64,000 nt of DNA from Aricia agestis. Lineage: Eukaryota > Arthropoda > Insecta > Lepidoptera > Lycaenidae. The DNA is taken from NCBI RefSeq assembly GCF_905147365.1, contig NC_056428.1, positions 22,226,001 through 22,290,000 on the forward strand, in the 5' to 3' direction. The notes beneath the pieces are model-generated. The model worked only from the letters and a program-made list of their open reading frames with translations. It did no database searches and had not been told where the DNA came from. Below, piece after piece: positions 23,440 to 35,882 of this stretch. The number at the start of each line of letters is the position of its first letter. The stretch's first letter is position 1. The position numbers and the translations under genes are program-made.

Positions 23440-23991
23440 CTATAGTTTGTGCGTTTTAAGCTGATATGGGTGACACTTCTCATATTCCTTGCTACGGGTT
23501 TTTTTTACAAGAAAACAAAAAAACAAATGTTTCCTATAATTGTAAATGAATAAAAATGAAAAGTTGCTAAATGCTAACTTATTAATATAAAATTATAAAT
23601 AGTAATAGATAAATCGAGAAAATGTAGGGTGTTATTATCTTCACATTCTAATTTGAATTTAATTTTAATATGTGTTTTATTTAGTTCTTTTTAACTGTGA
23701 AAATTATTGTTACGAAAATATTTGAAAAATGTCAGATGCATGAAATGGAACTTATGCCAATAGAGATTGACACCGTTGAATCGAAATGAAATCGATAAAA
23801 AGGGCGGCCATTTTAATCGCCGGAGCGGCGCCACTCTCAAACGTCAGTACGAAATCGATAATTTCGATTGCAATTCCTTTACGAAGTGATTCGATATTTT
23901 TAAATTATCGATTAATTTTCTTAGGTAACTTCCCTACTATTGTCAATTATAATGTGTCACCCATGTCATCTTAAAATGCACAAACTATAGA
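23440..23991. mobile_element. TIR element, 552 bp
   Basis: CTATAGTTTGTGCGTTTTAAG with GATATGGGTGACAC at the left is mirrored by GTGTCACCCATGTCATC and TTAAAATGCACAAACTATAG at the right. The interior holds several ATCGAT/CGAAAT palindromic words and a short ORF (23786-23974) without protein character. Confidence 0.65.
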
Positions 23992-24659
23992 GCTACATAT
24001 TTCTAGTTTGACTATAGATATCGGGTACGCGCAAATAGACTTGCGCGTACACCTCTTCTGCGGATTATGAGCTATTATCGCGTGATTTTAAGTGATATCT
24101 GTTTCGCATCCATACGAATCCTTGTAGGATTGTGTGAAAATGTTTGCCCTTGATTAAGAAAATGTTTTTACACTTGTATATTAAGTACTTCTTTGTTTAA
24201 ACAGAATATATTACGCAAAATTGTTATTTTTAAATAGGTATACACTAGTAATATAGCCAAATTCTTAAGTAATAATATTGTGCAACCTCACAACCGCAAA
24301 AGCAATAAACTTAGGTGACTTACTCATACAATATATAAGTAGATATAATGCAGCCTTTATATTGAATATGTTATACTTAAGTATTATACACGATTTAATT
24401 ACCTTTAGATTTTAATGATAATCGCAATTTATATTTGCTAGAATATGTTTATTAAAAAATAAAACTTAAAAGTACTCATAGGTATTTTCGTGGTCTTAAT
24501 GCTATATTGGTATTTATTAGAAATATTAATTATTAAATACTTGCAATAATATAATATTATAATATTTTTGTGATAATATTGTCATAACTGCGTTAGTAAA
24601 GGAAACAGCTGTTGTAGTTTACTCCTTACTGATTAACAGATACAGATGTTATGGTTATA

Positions 24660-24935
24660 CAAGGTGTAACAAAACTAAGTGATACTTAAGGGTGTGTATG
24701 TGTTCCTTGTAGTGAGTTCACCGTGAAAGTAGCAGCGCTGAAAGACCAATTTTTTTTACTTTTGTTTGGGGAATCTCGTGACGCTGGGGCGCTTTCCCAT
24801 ACAAAAGTAAAAAAAAAGGTCTTTCAGTGCTGCTACTTTCACTGTGAACTCTCTACAAGGAACACATACACACCCTTAAGTATCACTTAGTTTTGTTACA
24901 CCTTAAAGTATTATCACTTAGTTTTGTTACACTCT
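24660..24935. mobile_element. family A MITE, diverged copy
   Basis: CAAGGTGTAACAAAACTAAG at the left; the palindromic body holds GTAGCAGCGCTGAAAGACC and its complement. The right end is duplicated (two GTTTTGTTACAC blocks about 40 bp apart), then CTCTGTATA. TATA flanks both sides. Confidence 0.75.
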
Positions 24936-25104
24936 GTATAATGTTTTATTAGGAAGTTATAATAAAAAATTTGAGGCTTGAAACAAGCCCAGGATTTATG
25001 TAATTTTTAAGTTATACTTACCCCCTAAAAGTTGTAAAAAATGCTAAGCTTTGTTCAATAGCAAAACTAATACTTTGCCTACAAAATTGATGCTTTAATC
25101 ATTT

Positions 25105-25545
25105 TTAGGGTTCCGTAGTCAACAAGGAACCCCTATAGTTTTGGTCTGTCCATCCGTATGTCTGTCTGTCCGTGATTTTGCTCAGAGACTATATGACTAA
25201 AGCTGTAATTTGGCATGAATGCACATATTAATGATACCGACAAAATGGTACATAAAATCTTAAAAAAATATTACACTACACATGAAGCGGGGCTGTTTTT
25301 TTTTATCGCGTCCACCTAGTCATGTGGGGTGTCGTTGGATAGGTTTTTTAAAATTTTTATGAGTATTCAAGACCATTTTTCGATACAATACACATACAAT
25401 TATAGTCGTACATATAATTATAGTCGATCAACTAAAAAATTATATTACATTCATTGACCATACAAAAATAAAAACTAGTGGTACTACGGAACCCTAGTAT
25501 ATTGCGCGTGGCCCGACACGCACTTGGCCGGGTTTTTACTCTTTT
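25105..25545 (+). repeat. lepidopteran GGGTTCCGTAGTC dispersed repeat
   Basis: Starts TAGGGTTCCGTAGTCAAC, passes TCTGTCCGTGATTTTGCTCA and GTGGGGTGTCGTTGGATAGG, and ends GACACGCACTTGGCCGG. A second copy is at 61797-62480. It is noncoding and of a type common in lepidopteran genomes. Confidence 0.7.
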
Positions 25546-25637
25546 TTTTGCCTTGACGGTATGCTTAATACCAAATGAATAGTATTAAACGGGTTAAATC
25601 ACTGTAGCCTCTTAAATACTCGCCGTTATGATGGTTA

Positions 25638-25740
25638 ATGTCGGCACTACATATAGGTAGGCGAACGCGTTGGCCGGCGCGCTGGCCCAATGTGTAGAAC
25701 AGGCGAAATACCTACCGCCAACTATATGTAGTGCCGACAT
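25638..25740. mobile_element. small fold-back element
   Basis: ATGTCGGCACTACATATAG at 25638-25656 is mirrored exactly at 25722-25740. The GC-rich middle contains GGCCGGCGCGCTGGCC. Confidence 0.7.
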
Positions 25741-26007
25741 AAGAAACAATAGATAGAACCGTGAGGTTAAACAAGGGAATAATTTTAAAGTTATCTAACA
25801 TATTTTATTGTTTGCCCTGTGGATAATATGTGTGATACGATTTTTATGATATATTGGACGTTTTGCTAGTGCTAGTGATAAATGTTAAACTAAAAAAGTT
25901 AAGTGTAATACAAAATGTCTATTCGTCACTAGATGGCGCTTTAAATTTTTGATTTTGTCTTCAAATTATGTTGAAACCCAATCCAATACCTAAATCATAA
26001 TTCAACA

Positions 26008-26248
26008 TTGAAGACGTAAGGGGAAGAAGTCGGGAAACTATCATTTTTGATTATTTATTTTTTTTGCATAAAGGAAGATGCCGGTCTGGAAATATCAAGA
26101 ATATGGATTTTATGTATACCGTAGCAACAGCAGATCCATATTTTTTTGACTGCAAATCGTTTTCTCGGTCCCAAAGCCTCAATTTATGCAAAAAAAACAC
26201 GAATATTTAAAAGTATTAGTTACCCACTTCTTCCACTTACGTCTTCAA
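26008..26248. mobile_element. TIR element, 241 bp
   Basis: TTGAAGACGTAAGGGGAAGA at the left is mirrored by TCTTCCACTTACGTCTTCAA at the right. A diverged relative lies at 52719-52885 (GAAGACGTAAGTGGATGAAT to TTACGTTTTCAA). Confidence 0.6.
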
Positions 26249-26649
26249 TTATAATGATTAATGTGTATTGTATTGTATATTTATATACTTACTTACTTAC
26301 TGCTAATTTTGTCCTGATGATGAAGAGATAGGTATGTGAATTAAATGTTGTGTGTGTGTAACAGTTTGATTTGCTGCAAAGATTTAAGTAAGTAATGATT
26401 TTTGTAAATATTTTGTTAAGGACATCTTTAAGTTAAATAAGTAATTTAAATGAATGCCAATAACTAGATTTTATTATATTTTCTTATACTTAATCAACTT
26501 AATTTTAGACAACACATATGACATAACTCTGTCGCCACTCGCCTCAATGACACAGATTTGGTTACAATCATATTGTTGTTGTATTTGTAATCAATAATCA
26601 TATTAATTTCCTGCGTAGTTAAATTAAATTATTTAACTCATATAGGCCC

Positions 26650-27916
26650 GCCGTGCCCAAACGAGGACACTTTTAAAATTACTGAAATTTTTTGTCTTTC
26701 AAGTTTACACTTATTTTTATTGTAAGTGTCAATTTGCTAAAAGTGTATTTTTTTATTCCTAGAAGGTACAAATAATATTAAAATAGTTCACAGTGTTTTA
26801 TAGTGATTTTTCTGAATCTGACGAAATGACGCCAAGTTAGTTTTTTTTATTTTTAAGTTTTTCTTTTAGGCATTTATATCTTTTTACTTGAAAGAGGTCA
26901 TTACACTATAACCTATTAAAAATATACATATTAGTGTGAAAAGCTTTAGTCTTTATAAGATTAGGAGTAGTTTTATACAAGTGTCCCTATTTGGGACCGA
27001 TGGGCAAAAATTATTCCAATTTTTGTCCACCGATCAATTTCGTATAATCAATGAACTGAAGGGTATTCACTAGCTATGATAAATACTATGGACTTCAGGA
27101 AGTTGCTATGATTGAAGATGACAGTGGAAATATATATTTAGTCGTATTTCCTTCGCAACCATGTGTCTCTTTACCAGTTTTTCACTACTCCAAGGGGTAG
27201 CTGGCTATTGTGCAACTGATAATGTTGGCCAAGGCAGTACAGAAAAGTGTCCTCTCGTATCCGTCAAGGATATGAAAAAAAAAAGAAAACGACGAGTTTG
27301 ATTACCGTTTCGACCAACTAAATCAGAGTTTGTTTTACATCGGCTGGATTATGATGTCTATGCGATCGGGGGAAGCCATTACAGCGTTATTCTTTTGCGA
27401 AAAGTAAACAGATGTATTACTGTTGAAAGAAGGTGGACGTTAGCTTCATACATTTTTATCAAAGCTATAACAAGGATATGCGTAGGGTCAAGTCAACTGG
27501 TCAATCGATTTTCACGTACTGTTATACGAAACAAAAATTGGTGGTAACTGGTAAGTACTGTGTTTACGCACATGCTGGATGTAGCAGTGGCAAAGGCATG
27601 GCGGCTGCATATCAAAGTAATAAAAACTAGAATTGAACCAGCTCCAATTTCAGCGGCATTTGGTCGTCATTACTTGAGACATACAAGCGGTAGAATCCTG
27701 CAACCAGCAATACATATCTGTACTGCCAAACATGCAGCATGAAAGGTCACTTTCCCGAAAAACTGTCCCAACAATCGCGTATTTCTGGTAGGCTAGCATT
27801 ACGTCATGAAAAAGTCAAAAACAATTTGAGAAATGTGTGAAAACACGGTACATTCATAAAATATGTATCGAAATTTTTTACATCGTATGATCCCATTGGC
27901 CCCATTTGAGGACGGC
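26650..27916 (+). mobile_element. degraded piggyBac-like transposon
   Basis: Weak inverted ends, GCCGTGCCCAAACGAGG (26650) and CCCCATTTGAGGACGGC (to 27916), enclose a decayed transposase. Clear TTAA edges are not preserved. Confidence 0.55.
27080..27760 (+). pseudogene. piggyBac-like transposase remnant
   Basis: Across shifting frames the C-terminal half of a piggyBac-type transposase can be followed: EKCPLVSVKDMKKK near 27242-27283, EFDYRF near 27293-27312, SYNKDMRRV near 27460-27487, then LVNRFSRTVIRNKNWW near 27498-27545, and FTHMLDVAVAKAWRLH near 27560-27608. These match in order the family segments with ...CPL..K.MKKK, FDYR, YNK.MGGVD, ...RGKKWWWP and LLDVAV.NAW. Several frameshifts and stops make it non-functional. 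Confidence 0.75.
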
Positions 27917-28427
27917 ATTTTTTTTATATAAGAATTTAAAAAAAATAAGTTTTTTGTGTTTTCCTAATAATTTTATTGGTTTCTATAAATTAATAAAGAA
28001 ATTTCACATTTTCCATGGCTCACAGGCTCAGTTTCATTTGGGTCTAAATGGGTTAATATTAATTCCACATATTTTTTAATAAAATATAGCTTATAAGTAA
28101 TAATATTATTATGATGGTTTTTGTAATATATTATAGATACAATATGCAGCACCACTGGAAAAATGAGTCCTCTGTAAAAATAATATTATTTTGTAAGATC
28201 TGTAAATAAACATTTCGGAATACTTATATTATTTGTCTTAATTTACCTATAATTTAAGGTCATAATATATTGTAACTGACGCACTCAGTGTATTTTTTCT
28301 TTTTTAGTATTAATGAAAATAAAAGTTTAAGGTGGATTGGGGTAATTCTATGCTAATGCTAATGAGTAATGAGCAATGGTTTCAGTAAGCTAAAAAGTGT
28401 TAAGACATGGTTGAGACTTACAGCTTG

Positions 28428-28880
28428 TTTTTTTTTTAATTAAATAAGGGGGCAAACGAGCAAACGAGTCACCTGATGGTAAGCAACTACCGTCGCCCAT
28501 GGACACTCGCAACATCAGAAGAGCTGCAGGTGCGTTGCCGGTCTTTTAAGAGGGAATACGCTCTTTTATTGAAGGTTTGCAGGTCGTATCGGTCCGGAAA
28601 TACTGCTGGTGACAGTTCATTCCAGAGTTTTACAGTGCGCGGCAGAAAGTTACGCGAAACACACTGTGGAAAACTGCCACTCATCAAGGTGATGAGGATG
28701 GTATGTTTTTCGCGTGGGACGATAGCGAAAAGTTGCACAAACCTCTTTGTTGTTTGCCCAATAAAGAGGTTTGTGCGTTACCCAGACCACTACACGGGCC
28801 GATCAAGCTACTTGAACAAAACTTGAGAGGTGTCAAGGGACACCCGGATGGAACGAAGTTATAAAAAAATGAAGAGTACC
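28428..28880 (-). mobile_element. LINE 3' end (5' truncated)
   Basis: On the minus strand, the last coding part of a non-LTR retrotransposon is followed by a short 3' UTR and a poly(A)-like end at 28428. The last 120 bp or so (CACCTGCAGCTCTTCTGATG to the CCCCCTTATTTAATT end) is shared with the three SINE copies in this window. Confidence 0.7.
28487..28738 (-). pseudogene. C-terminus of a LINE reverse transcriptase ORF
   Basis: Reads SRNFLPRTVKLWNELSPAVF then PDRYDLQTFNKRAYSLLKDR and ends GVHGRR-like SVHGRR before the stop. The pattern R.FLPRTV.LWN.LP..VFP..YD...FK is the usual C-terminal end of CR1/Jockey-type insect LINE ORF2 proteins. The rest of the ORF, including the catalytic domains, is absent. 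Confidence 0.75.
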
Positions 28881-29756
28881 GCCCAGCTAAAAAGATCCAA
28901 TTTTCCACCATAGAGGAATGGTAGAATTTTAAATTTGTTGACAGTTGACGTCAACGCCCTACTTCGCAGGTAGGTAAGTACTAAAAAGTGTCGTTACAAC
29001 TTTTTCCGTCTAGCCCACTTTCGCAACGTGCGATAAGGAACTTCGTTCCAAAATCTTTGTGCCCTCAAATACGCTCGGCAAAACTTTCATTACCGGACTT
29101 ATCTGCATAGGTACTTTTATCTAAAAATATGCCTCAGAAAAAAAAACTCCTGGCTAGCGTTAGGCGTAACGTCAAACATTACCCCAGCCGAATCTGTTTT
29201 TAAGCTTACGCCAAAACAATGTTTAAGGAAACATACGCCAAAAGAAGAAGAATATGATCTGTTTTTAAGATTGTTACCGTTAGAATGCAGAATACGTTAA
29301 AGTGCACATTGCCTAGGTAATCTGCAAATTTCCTGAAACTATCGCGTGAAATTTAAATCAAAAAAGTTTGTATTTGCACTTTACCTAGTTACCTTGCAAG
29401 TTTGTATATTAACCCATCAATTCCCGTTCCCCAAGCAGCAGCCGGCTGTCGCATAACTATAGAAAAGCTATTGTGTTTGCGATACCCACGATGGAGGTGC
29501 TACCGAATAGTACGTACATCGTTAAATAATTATTGCAGAAGACAGTGAACAAAAGTCAAAACACTTTTGTATCGCTTTTTCGCTGGGACTGCACGTCCCT
29601 CTGTTCCCGCGCTCGACGATTTGATCTGATAAATTATATATATTTTAATCCAATGAGTTTCTAAAATATTTAGTAACATAGAATATCATTGTTTTAATCA
29701 TAAATTTTATATTTTTTTCCTTTGTTTATTTTTTTTATTGTGGCGCTTAGGTTTTA
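28881..29756. other. intergenic, nothing recognised
   Basis: AT-rich sequence with no gene. GTAATCTGCAAATT words near 29319 recur near 31370-31440 and may mark an old repeat. Confidence 0.4.
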
Positions 29757-30637
29757 TAAGGTGTAAAACAAAGTGATAATACTTATGCATAGATAAAGTA
29801 TTATAGTATAGCTATGTAGTCTTAGCCCGTCATCGCGTGACCATTTTGTGCTTATTTTCATACAAGTAGTGTGTGTTTATTTTTTTGAATATTTCTATTT
29901 GTCGATTATTTCGAAGCACATTATGATACAGGAAAGAAAGTCAATTAGTTCATGATATAGATTAACGTCGTCGTCGTCGAATGATGATGTCGTTCAAGTG
30001 AATCCGTAAACACAAGTAAAAAGCTATGCAATTTTTATAGCCAAATTATTAATTATTAATTGATGTGACATTTTTAGCACTAATGCCTTATATAGCATGA
30101 ATAAGGGATTAATAAACTTATAAATTATCTTTTTTGCTTACAAAAATACCGATTGAAAAGCCCAAAAAAAGTTGTTCAAAACACGTATTTAATGTTAAAT
30201 ACACGTGTTTGATGCATTCTTTGGCCATTCTTATGGTTTATTATTTAGCGGAACCACAAAACTCAACAATATCTAGCATTAAATGTTCACTAAAAACTTT
30301 TATTAACACGTCTTTTATTACATGGAATATGCAGACCGACTCCTTTATTATGTCCTAGTAAGTAGGACATGACATTACATGCTTTTGACCCTTATACACG
30401 TATAAAAGGCTCTCTCCAGTCTATAGTACCTCAATGAACTTAAGTGTGTGTATAGAGTTTACTGTGAAAGTAGTAGTGCTGAAAGATCATTCTTTGCGAT
30501 TTGTATGGGCAAGTTCACCAGGATCAGGATCTTCCCCAAACAAAATTAAAAAAAAAACAAAGTTACGCTTTCAGCGCCGCCGCCGCGCCGGTACCTTTGC
30601 AGCGAAATCTATTATCACTTTGTTTTGTTACACCCTG
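29757..30637. mobile_element. family A MITE, decayed and split
   Basis: The left end remnant AAGGTGTAAAACAAAGTGAT lies at 29757-29800. The body resumes at about 30450 (GAGTTTACTGTGAAAGTAG), with the loop near 30510-30540 and the right end TTGTTACACCCTG at 30637 next to TATA. The intervening 650 bp look like a later insertion. The GC-rich run CGCCGCCGCCGCGCCG is within the right arm. Confidence 0.55.
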
Positions 30638-31584
30638 TATAACCATGGCCAGTATCGAGTAAATGGCGGGTAAAATGGTCTTGTAACGATTTTTAGCATT
30701 GATAATTGTTAAGTGGTAGACGCTTTACTAAAACTTTCCCTCTTCATGGAAGTTTGGAGGGAACATAAAAATTCACTTTTCTGGAAGTTGTATCACTTGC
30801 ATGCACTTGTGCATGATAACGAATATCTTATAGTTAATATTCTACTACGATAACACAATAAAAACCCAAATAACACAATTTTAGGAAATTATTACAAAAC
30901 CACAACTTCACCCTTTTACATTCCCGGCAAAGCTCTTCCTTCGTTTATGTCCTAAAAAAAGTCTTTTAACTCAGGGGGGTATTACATTATCATTTATATG
31001 ATCATATACATATAGGATCCAATATATACATAATATGATCATTTGATCATATCTGCATATTACATAATAGGTACATTATCATATTTCATTGATCCTATTT
31101 TACGTTAGACTCTTTTTATTGAGTTTTTTTTTCTAAATATTTTAACCGATCAAATCATGATCTGTTATAATATTTTATCAGTAGAGTAAAATTTTAGTTA
31201 AAAATTAATACTTATTTTATTCCTTTGTTTATATCCTAAAATATTAAATTACTTAAATAATTCCCTACAACTAAATTACTTACTTATAACATGTTTATTC
31301 AAATAAGAACTTGTTTTATGCAATTTACCGTATGCATGATAGTTAGTCGACATATTACGTAGGTATTCTGCAAATTATCTATTTAATTTAAGAATAAATT
31401 CAATTTTTTGCACTTTAACTGACTCAGCCAGGTAATCTGCATTCTAACTGGTTTACGCAAATTAACGATAACAGATAAGTAAGTACGATAAAAAGTATGA
31501 TAAAAATGCAGTAAAACCAATTTTGTGTATCAGGGTACATCAATGCTTACATCATAATTCTTTTGTGTGTACCTAGATACTTAT
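30638..31584. other. intergenic AT-rich stretch
   Basis: GATCATATG/CATATGATC-type words cluster at 30990-31090. No gene or element ends recognised. Confidence 0.4.
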
Positions 31585-32654
31585 ACAATGTGTCCCGACA
31601 CCGGTGTCCGATCCTTTAATGTCATGATCTATGGCATATTTTATCGACAAATTGGCTCTCAAATTTTTTCTCTCTCTCATGGTTGTAAAATGGCAGCCAT
31701 TTTAGTTTTTCTCGGGCATTCACACTAATCTGACCAGTACTTCTCATATAAATATCCTATGAAGATAAAAAAGGTCTCATTTGATAGCTAAACTTGTGGA
31801 CTACGCTTACACAGGCAATATGTCATACATTTTGTGGAATCAAACATAGAAAAACCCATAAACTTAATATATACTGTCGTAGGTTTATGGAAAAACCAAA
31901 GTTTAAGAAAAAAAATTATGCATTTTTTAATTATTGGCTTTTTGTGAAAAATCTAGCACATTAAACTGGTTCTTTTTTATTAAAAAAAAAATAGAGGAGG
32001 AGAGGACTTAAATAAATTCTTTATTTCAATGCTCTAAGTCAGATAGTTTAGAAGTTATAACGATTTTCCTATGTAGTATAGGTCAGATTAGTGATTTTTT
32101 TTTCAAAAGTTGTAGAAAAAAAATTTGAACTCATGATGATTTATGGTACATATTTAAGTGACAAATTGGCTTTCAAATATTTTTTTTCTCCAACTTTCTG
32201 ACCTATACTTCATAGGAAAATCGTTATAACTTCTAAACTATCTGACTTAGAGCATTAAAATAAAGAATTTATTTAAGTCCTCTCCTCCTCTATTTTTTTT
32301 AATAAAAAAGAACCAGTTTAATGTGCTAGATTTTTCACAAAAAGGCAATAATTAAAAATGCACAATTTTTTTCTTAAACTTTGGTTTTTCTATGTTTGAT
32401 TCCACGAAATGTATAACATATTGCCTGTGTAAGCGTAGTCCACAAGTTTAGCTATCAAATGAGATCTTTTTTATCTTCATACGATATTTACATGAGAAGT
32501 ACTGGTCAGATTAGTGTGCAAGCCTGGGAAAAACTAAAATGGCTGCCATTTTACAACCGTGACAGAGAGAAAAAATTTGAGAGCCAATTTGTCGATAAAA
32601 TATGCCATATATCATGACATTAAAGGATCGGACACCGGTGTCGGGACACATTGT
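31585..32654. mobile_element. 1.07 kb near-palindromic element
   Basis: ACAATGTGTCCCGACACCGG at 31585 is mirrored at the right edge, and complementarity continues for almost the whole length. Examples are AATGGCAGCCATTTTAG on the left against CTAAAATGGCTGCCATT on the right, and GTGGACTACGCTTACACAGG against its complement. The centre lies near 32080-32200. The left arm has an extra block of about 40 bp (AACTTAATATATACTGTCG). The edges are flanked by TAT/ATA. The small ORF 32511-32696 (minus) is an arm reading. Confidence 0.85.
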
Positions 32655-32939
32655 ATAATAAAGCAATATGTACGGTATTTCGGTACGATAGATCATAGAG
32701 GTCGCTAAGATTCGTCGGTTTCGGTCATACCGTAATCTTTTTGTTTGTATTGTTAGCTATACGAAATTTTGGTCAAGAATTCGGTAGGTGATTTTATTTT
32801 TTATAATATCACTTAATGAAAGCAATTTACGGTATTTTATTAATTATTGTTACATGTTAATTGAGATTTTTGATACCGTACGTTTTGTAACCAAAACCAG
32901 TGACAATAATATGTCAAAGCCGCCATTTTGACGTATAGC

Positions 32940-33166
32940 CCGGTGAATATTGAATAGCGTTGCTCGGCAACCGGCGAGGCGAGTGGCGACCAATCAGTTG
33001 GCTATCTGTGCGACGGCATAGCGGTAGTCACTTTAAAATTCACTCTGCTAGCGCGCCTTGTGTGAGCGGAGGTAAACTTAGATTTTTTTCATAAACTTTC
33101 AAGCTACCGTGCTTTTGTACCGTTGTGCGTGTTTTATAGACTCTATTGTGGTACTTTCGCTGAATC
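32940..33166 (+). promoter_or_regulatory. fax: fax promoter region and 5' UTR
   Basis: A local rise in GC, a CCAAT motif at 32990-32994, and an initiator-like TAGTCACTTT near 33028 lie upstream of the fax start. No TATA box is seen at the expected distance. The transcription start is inferred, not shown. Confidence 0.4.
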
Positions 33167-33475
33167 ATGGCAACAGAAATAACCAACAACGTGCCCGAGA
33201 ACACGACCGAGAAGGAGAAAGAATTAAAGGACGACACGCCGCCGGATAATGGACAAACAAAAGAAGAGGCGGCATCCGGAGATAAGACAGAAGCGAAGGC
33301 TCCAGAGGAGAAAAAACAAGAAGCAACTCAGCCAAAACCTAATGTCCATAAAATCAACTTCGAAAAAGATATCGTATATTTGTATCAATTCTCACGGACG
33401 CCTTTGTTGCCATCGATTTCGCCGTACTGTTTGAAAGTAGAGACTTGGCTTCGTTTGGCTGGCATCAAGTACGAG
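33167..33475 (+). CDS. fax: failed axon connections (fax), first coding exon
   Basis: Encodes 103 residues. An in-frame TGA at 33161-33163 precedes the ATG, which has AATCATGG context. Residues 1-60 are a charged, low-complexity tail (KEKELKDDTPPDNGQTKEEA, then EEKKQEATQPKP). From about residue 62 the conserved domain begins: INFEKDIVYLYQFSRTPLLP, then SISPYCLKVETWLRLAGIKY and E. This is the start of the thioredoxin-like metaxin/GST-N fold of fax, an insect protein first described as a genetic partner of Abl kinase in axon development and related to vertebrate FAXC. The donor GTAAGT at 33476 follows GAG in phase 0. The expected continuation was not found in the following 30.5 kb, so the gene leaves the window on the right. 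Confidence 0.92.
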
Positions 33476-34016
33476 GTAAGTGTTAATTGTAATACATTCT
33501 CCGTAGCATGCACTATTTTTAACCGTCAATTTAAGTCATCACTTTTAGGATAAACTTACAATGCTAAGCGTATATCTATCGATTGATCGTCCCATGTTTG
33601 AAACTTTTTGAACGACGAAGCGTGATTCTGATTAAGTTGTTACTCAATTTAATTTAAATTATTAGTTACAAAACTATTAACAAATGAATTAAAAATTAAT
33701 TTTTCCAAATTAATAATCTACATGGAACGATTTTTTTTCTGAAAAAAGGAAGGTAAGAGCGCGAAATCAGCTTTTGCGATTGTTTATTTTTATGAAACGA
33801 CGCTTTTGCAGCATTTACTACGTAAAATATTTTACCATCCACATCTTTACAGCTAAGAAGTAATTAACATTTTAAGTACCTAATTTTTAACCGACTTCCA
33901 AAAAAGAGGAGATTTTTATTACTTACTATTAAAATATTTTACTTGTGTGTAAGTACTATTAAATTACCTATATCTACCTACTGTTGTGAAAAATTTTAAG
34001 CATCGCGTCATTGCTT

Positions 34017-34310
34017 AAAGTTAATATAGAGCGGAATAGAGAAACAAAGGCCTGAGCAAGCGAGATGTCACTATCAGTAACACTGCATGGTAAAATAAGA
34101 CTTGTGATACATGACAGCAGAACTCTTTTTTTGATGTCCAGTCGGCACTTATCGGCACGTTGACAAATTAATCTCATAGAATTTATATTCAATCATGCTT
34201 GTGTAAGTTTTACATATGTACATCACTGTATGTACACATATATTTTTTTATGCAGATGTAAACCAATTTTGGTTTCGTTCGACAGCTCGAGATTGTTGCT
34301 TGATATATTA
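34017..34310. mobile_element. inverted copy of the 16147 MITE
   Basis: AGTTAATATAGAGCGGAATA at the left, then the whole interior of the 16147-16457 element in reverse, ending ACAGCTCGAGATTGTTGCTT. The outer part of the right TIR is lost. Confidence 0.7.
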
Positions 34311-35634
34311 TTTGCATGTGTTCATAAAGAATCATGGCCAAATTTGTATAGGAGCTGGACTCCACTTTTATTTTTGATGTCCCAAAATAAACTATAAGTA
34401 GTTAGATTTGGTTGTTCTTATGCTCTAAACATAATTCCATTTGAGAATTATGTCTAAATAGGTTTTTTACAATTATTTAATAATGTTTACAGTTATTTGG
34501 AGGTTAGACTTATAACTACCTTTTTTCTGACTGTGGTGTAGCCTACAAGTGTATATTCGGCGATCTCGTTTCTAATTATTTCAATTTTTCCTAGAGTATT
34601 ACCAAAAAAATAGAATGAATGTGAATGATCACCAGCTGTCAGAACATATAAAAGACAACAACGAAATGATTTATATAAATATTGATAATAATAATAAAAA
34701 ATATTGATCTTTTTTTTTGTGGCTTTTTAAAGACACATTTCTAATGTCGATGCCTTAAAATATTAGGGAATTTTTGCTACTAATGGCATATTGGGACGCC
34801 ATGCCTTTTATCATCTGGTACGATTTGGCCATTGTTCTTTATGTACCTAAATGAAAGTAATATATTTTGATACTGAAACACTATTTCACATGTTGTAGAT
34901 ATCTTATTAGTTATTAGGGCACTATTATTACCTCGATTGTGGATTGGTGGAAAATCTATTGTTATCGCGGTTGAATGTGACCAAGCAGTCAAGTTGAAGC
35001 ATTATGACACTATTGGCTTTTTCCACGGTATTATCTATATTCCATATAATATTATAATATGATTCTACTGTTCATTTGTTGTCACTGAAGTTCTAAAAGG
35101 CTGGACCGATTTAAATGGATTTTTCTTACTCACTTAGGTGGCCCTCCATGGTTTCTGGAGTCTGGATGTCTACTGCCCACTTTGAGAACAAATTATGTTT
35201 TAGCGCCCCCATTGTCTCAATTTAAAATGCATCCAGAATAAATCCACTACACAATGCCCCCTTTTTTCTGGGTCCCACACCCTTTAGACCTTCAGCGCCA
35301 ACAAGGGGGCGTTATCACCCACTTTGGGAAAGGCTGGTTTAGATTGTCTTTAAATATGCCCGACAGGACAACCTCAGGTCGGCTAGTAATTTTCTAAAAT
35401 TGGTATTTGACATAAACCTACTATCCTACCTACTACCTACTATCAATCTTTTCACAAGTAGCCTAGCTTCTATAAATACCGCGATTCTAGGCAGACACCC
35501 AGACATAATAATACGATAAATATGTTATTAGATTTATATTATTTTTTTCATCTTTTCCTGTGTTATCATAGTTTGTACTTTGAATGCATTATGGTCAATG
35601 GATCAATTAAGCATATTAAGCAAATAATTATTAT

Positions 35635-35882
35635 TTATTATAAATAGTCTTACTGTCACTAATTTCTTAAAATTATTTGTTTGTTGCTATCACGGGAGTG
35701 CCCCCGCCACGATGAGCCAAAGTGAAGCGTGCAAGGGCATTAATATTATTAATTGTATGTTTTATCTTACACCAATTACCTACTCTAAAGTAACTGTTAT
35801 CTGTGGAGGCTTGTAATTGGCTTTTTTGTTATCTATCTTTTAAGCTTAATATAATATTGTTAGCTGTAAGCCACCACATATG
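35635..35882 (-). repeat. second copy of the 14840 dispersed repeat
   Basis: It matches 14869-15060 in reverse, including CAATTACCTACTCTAAAGTA and AGCTGTAAGCCACC. An unrelated GC-richer stretch near 35690-35735 interrupts it. Confidence 0.65.

Noticed and set aside
33040..33237. Minus-strand ORF over the fax start
   Set aside because: Antisense shadow of the fax 5' UTR and first exon.
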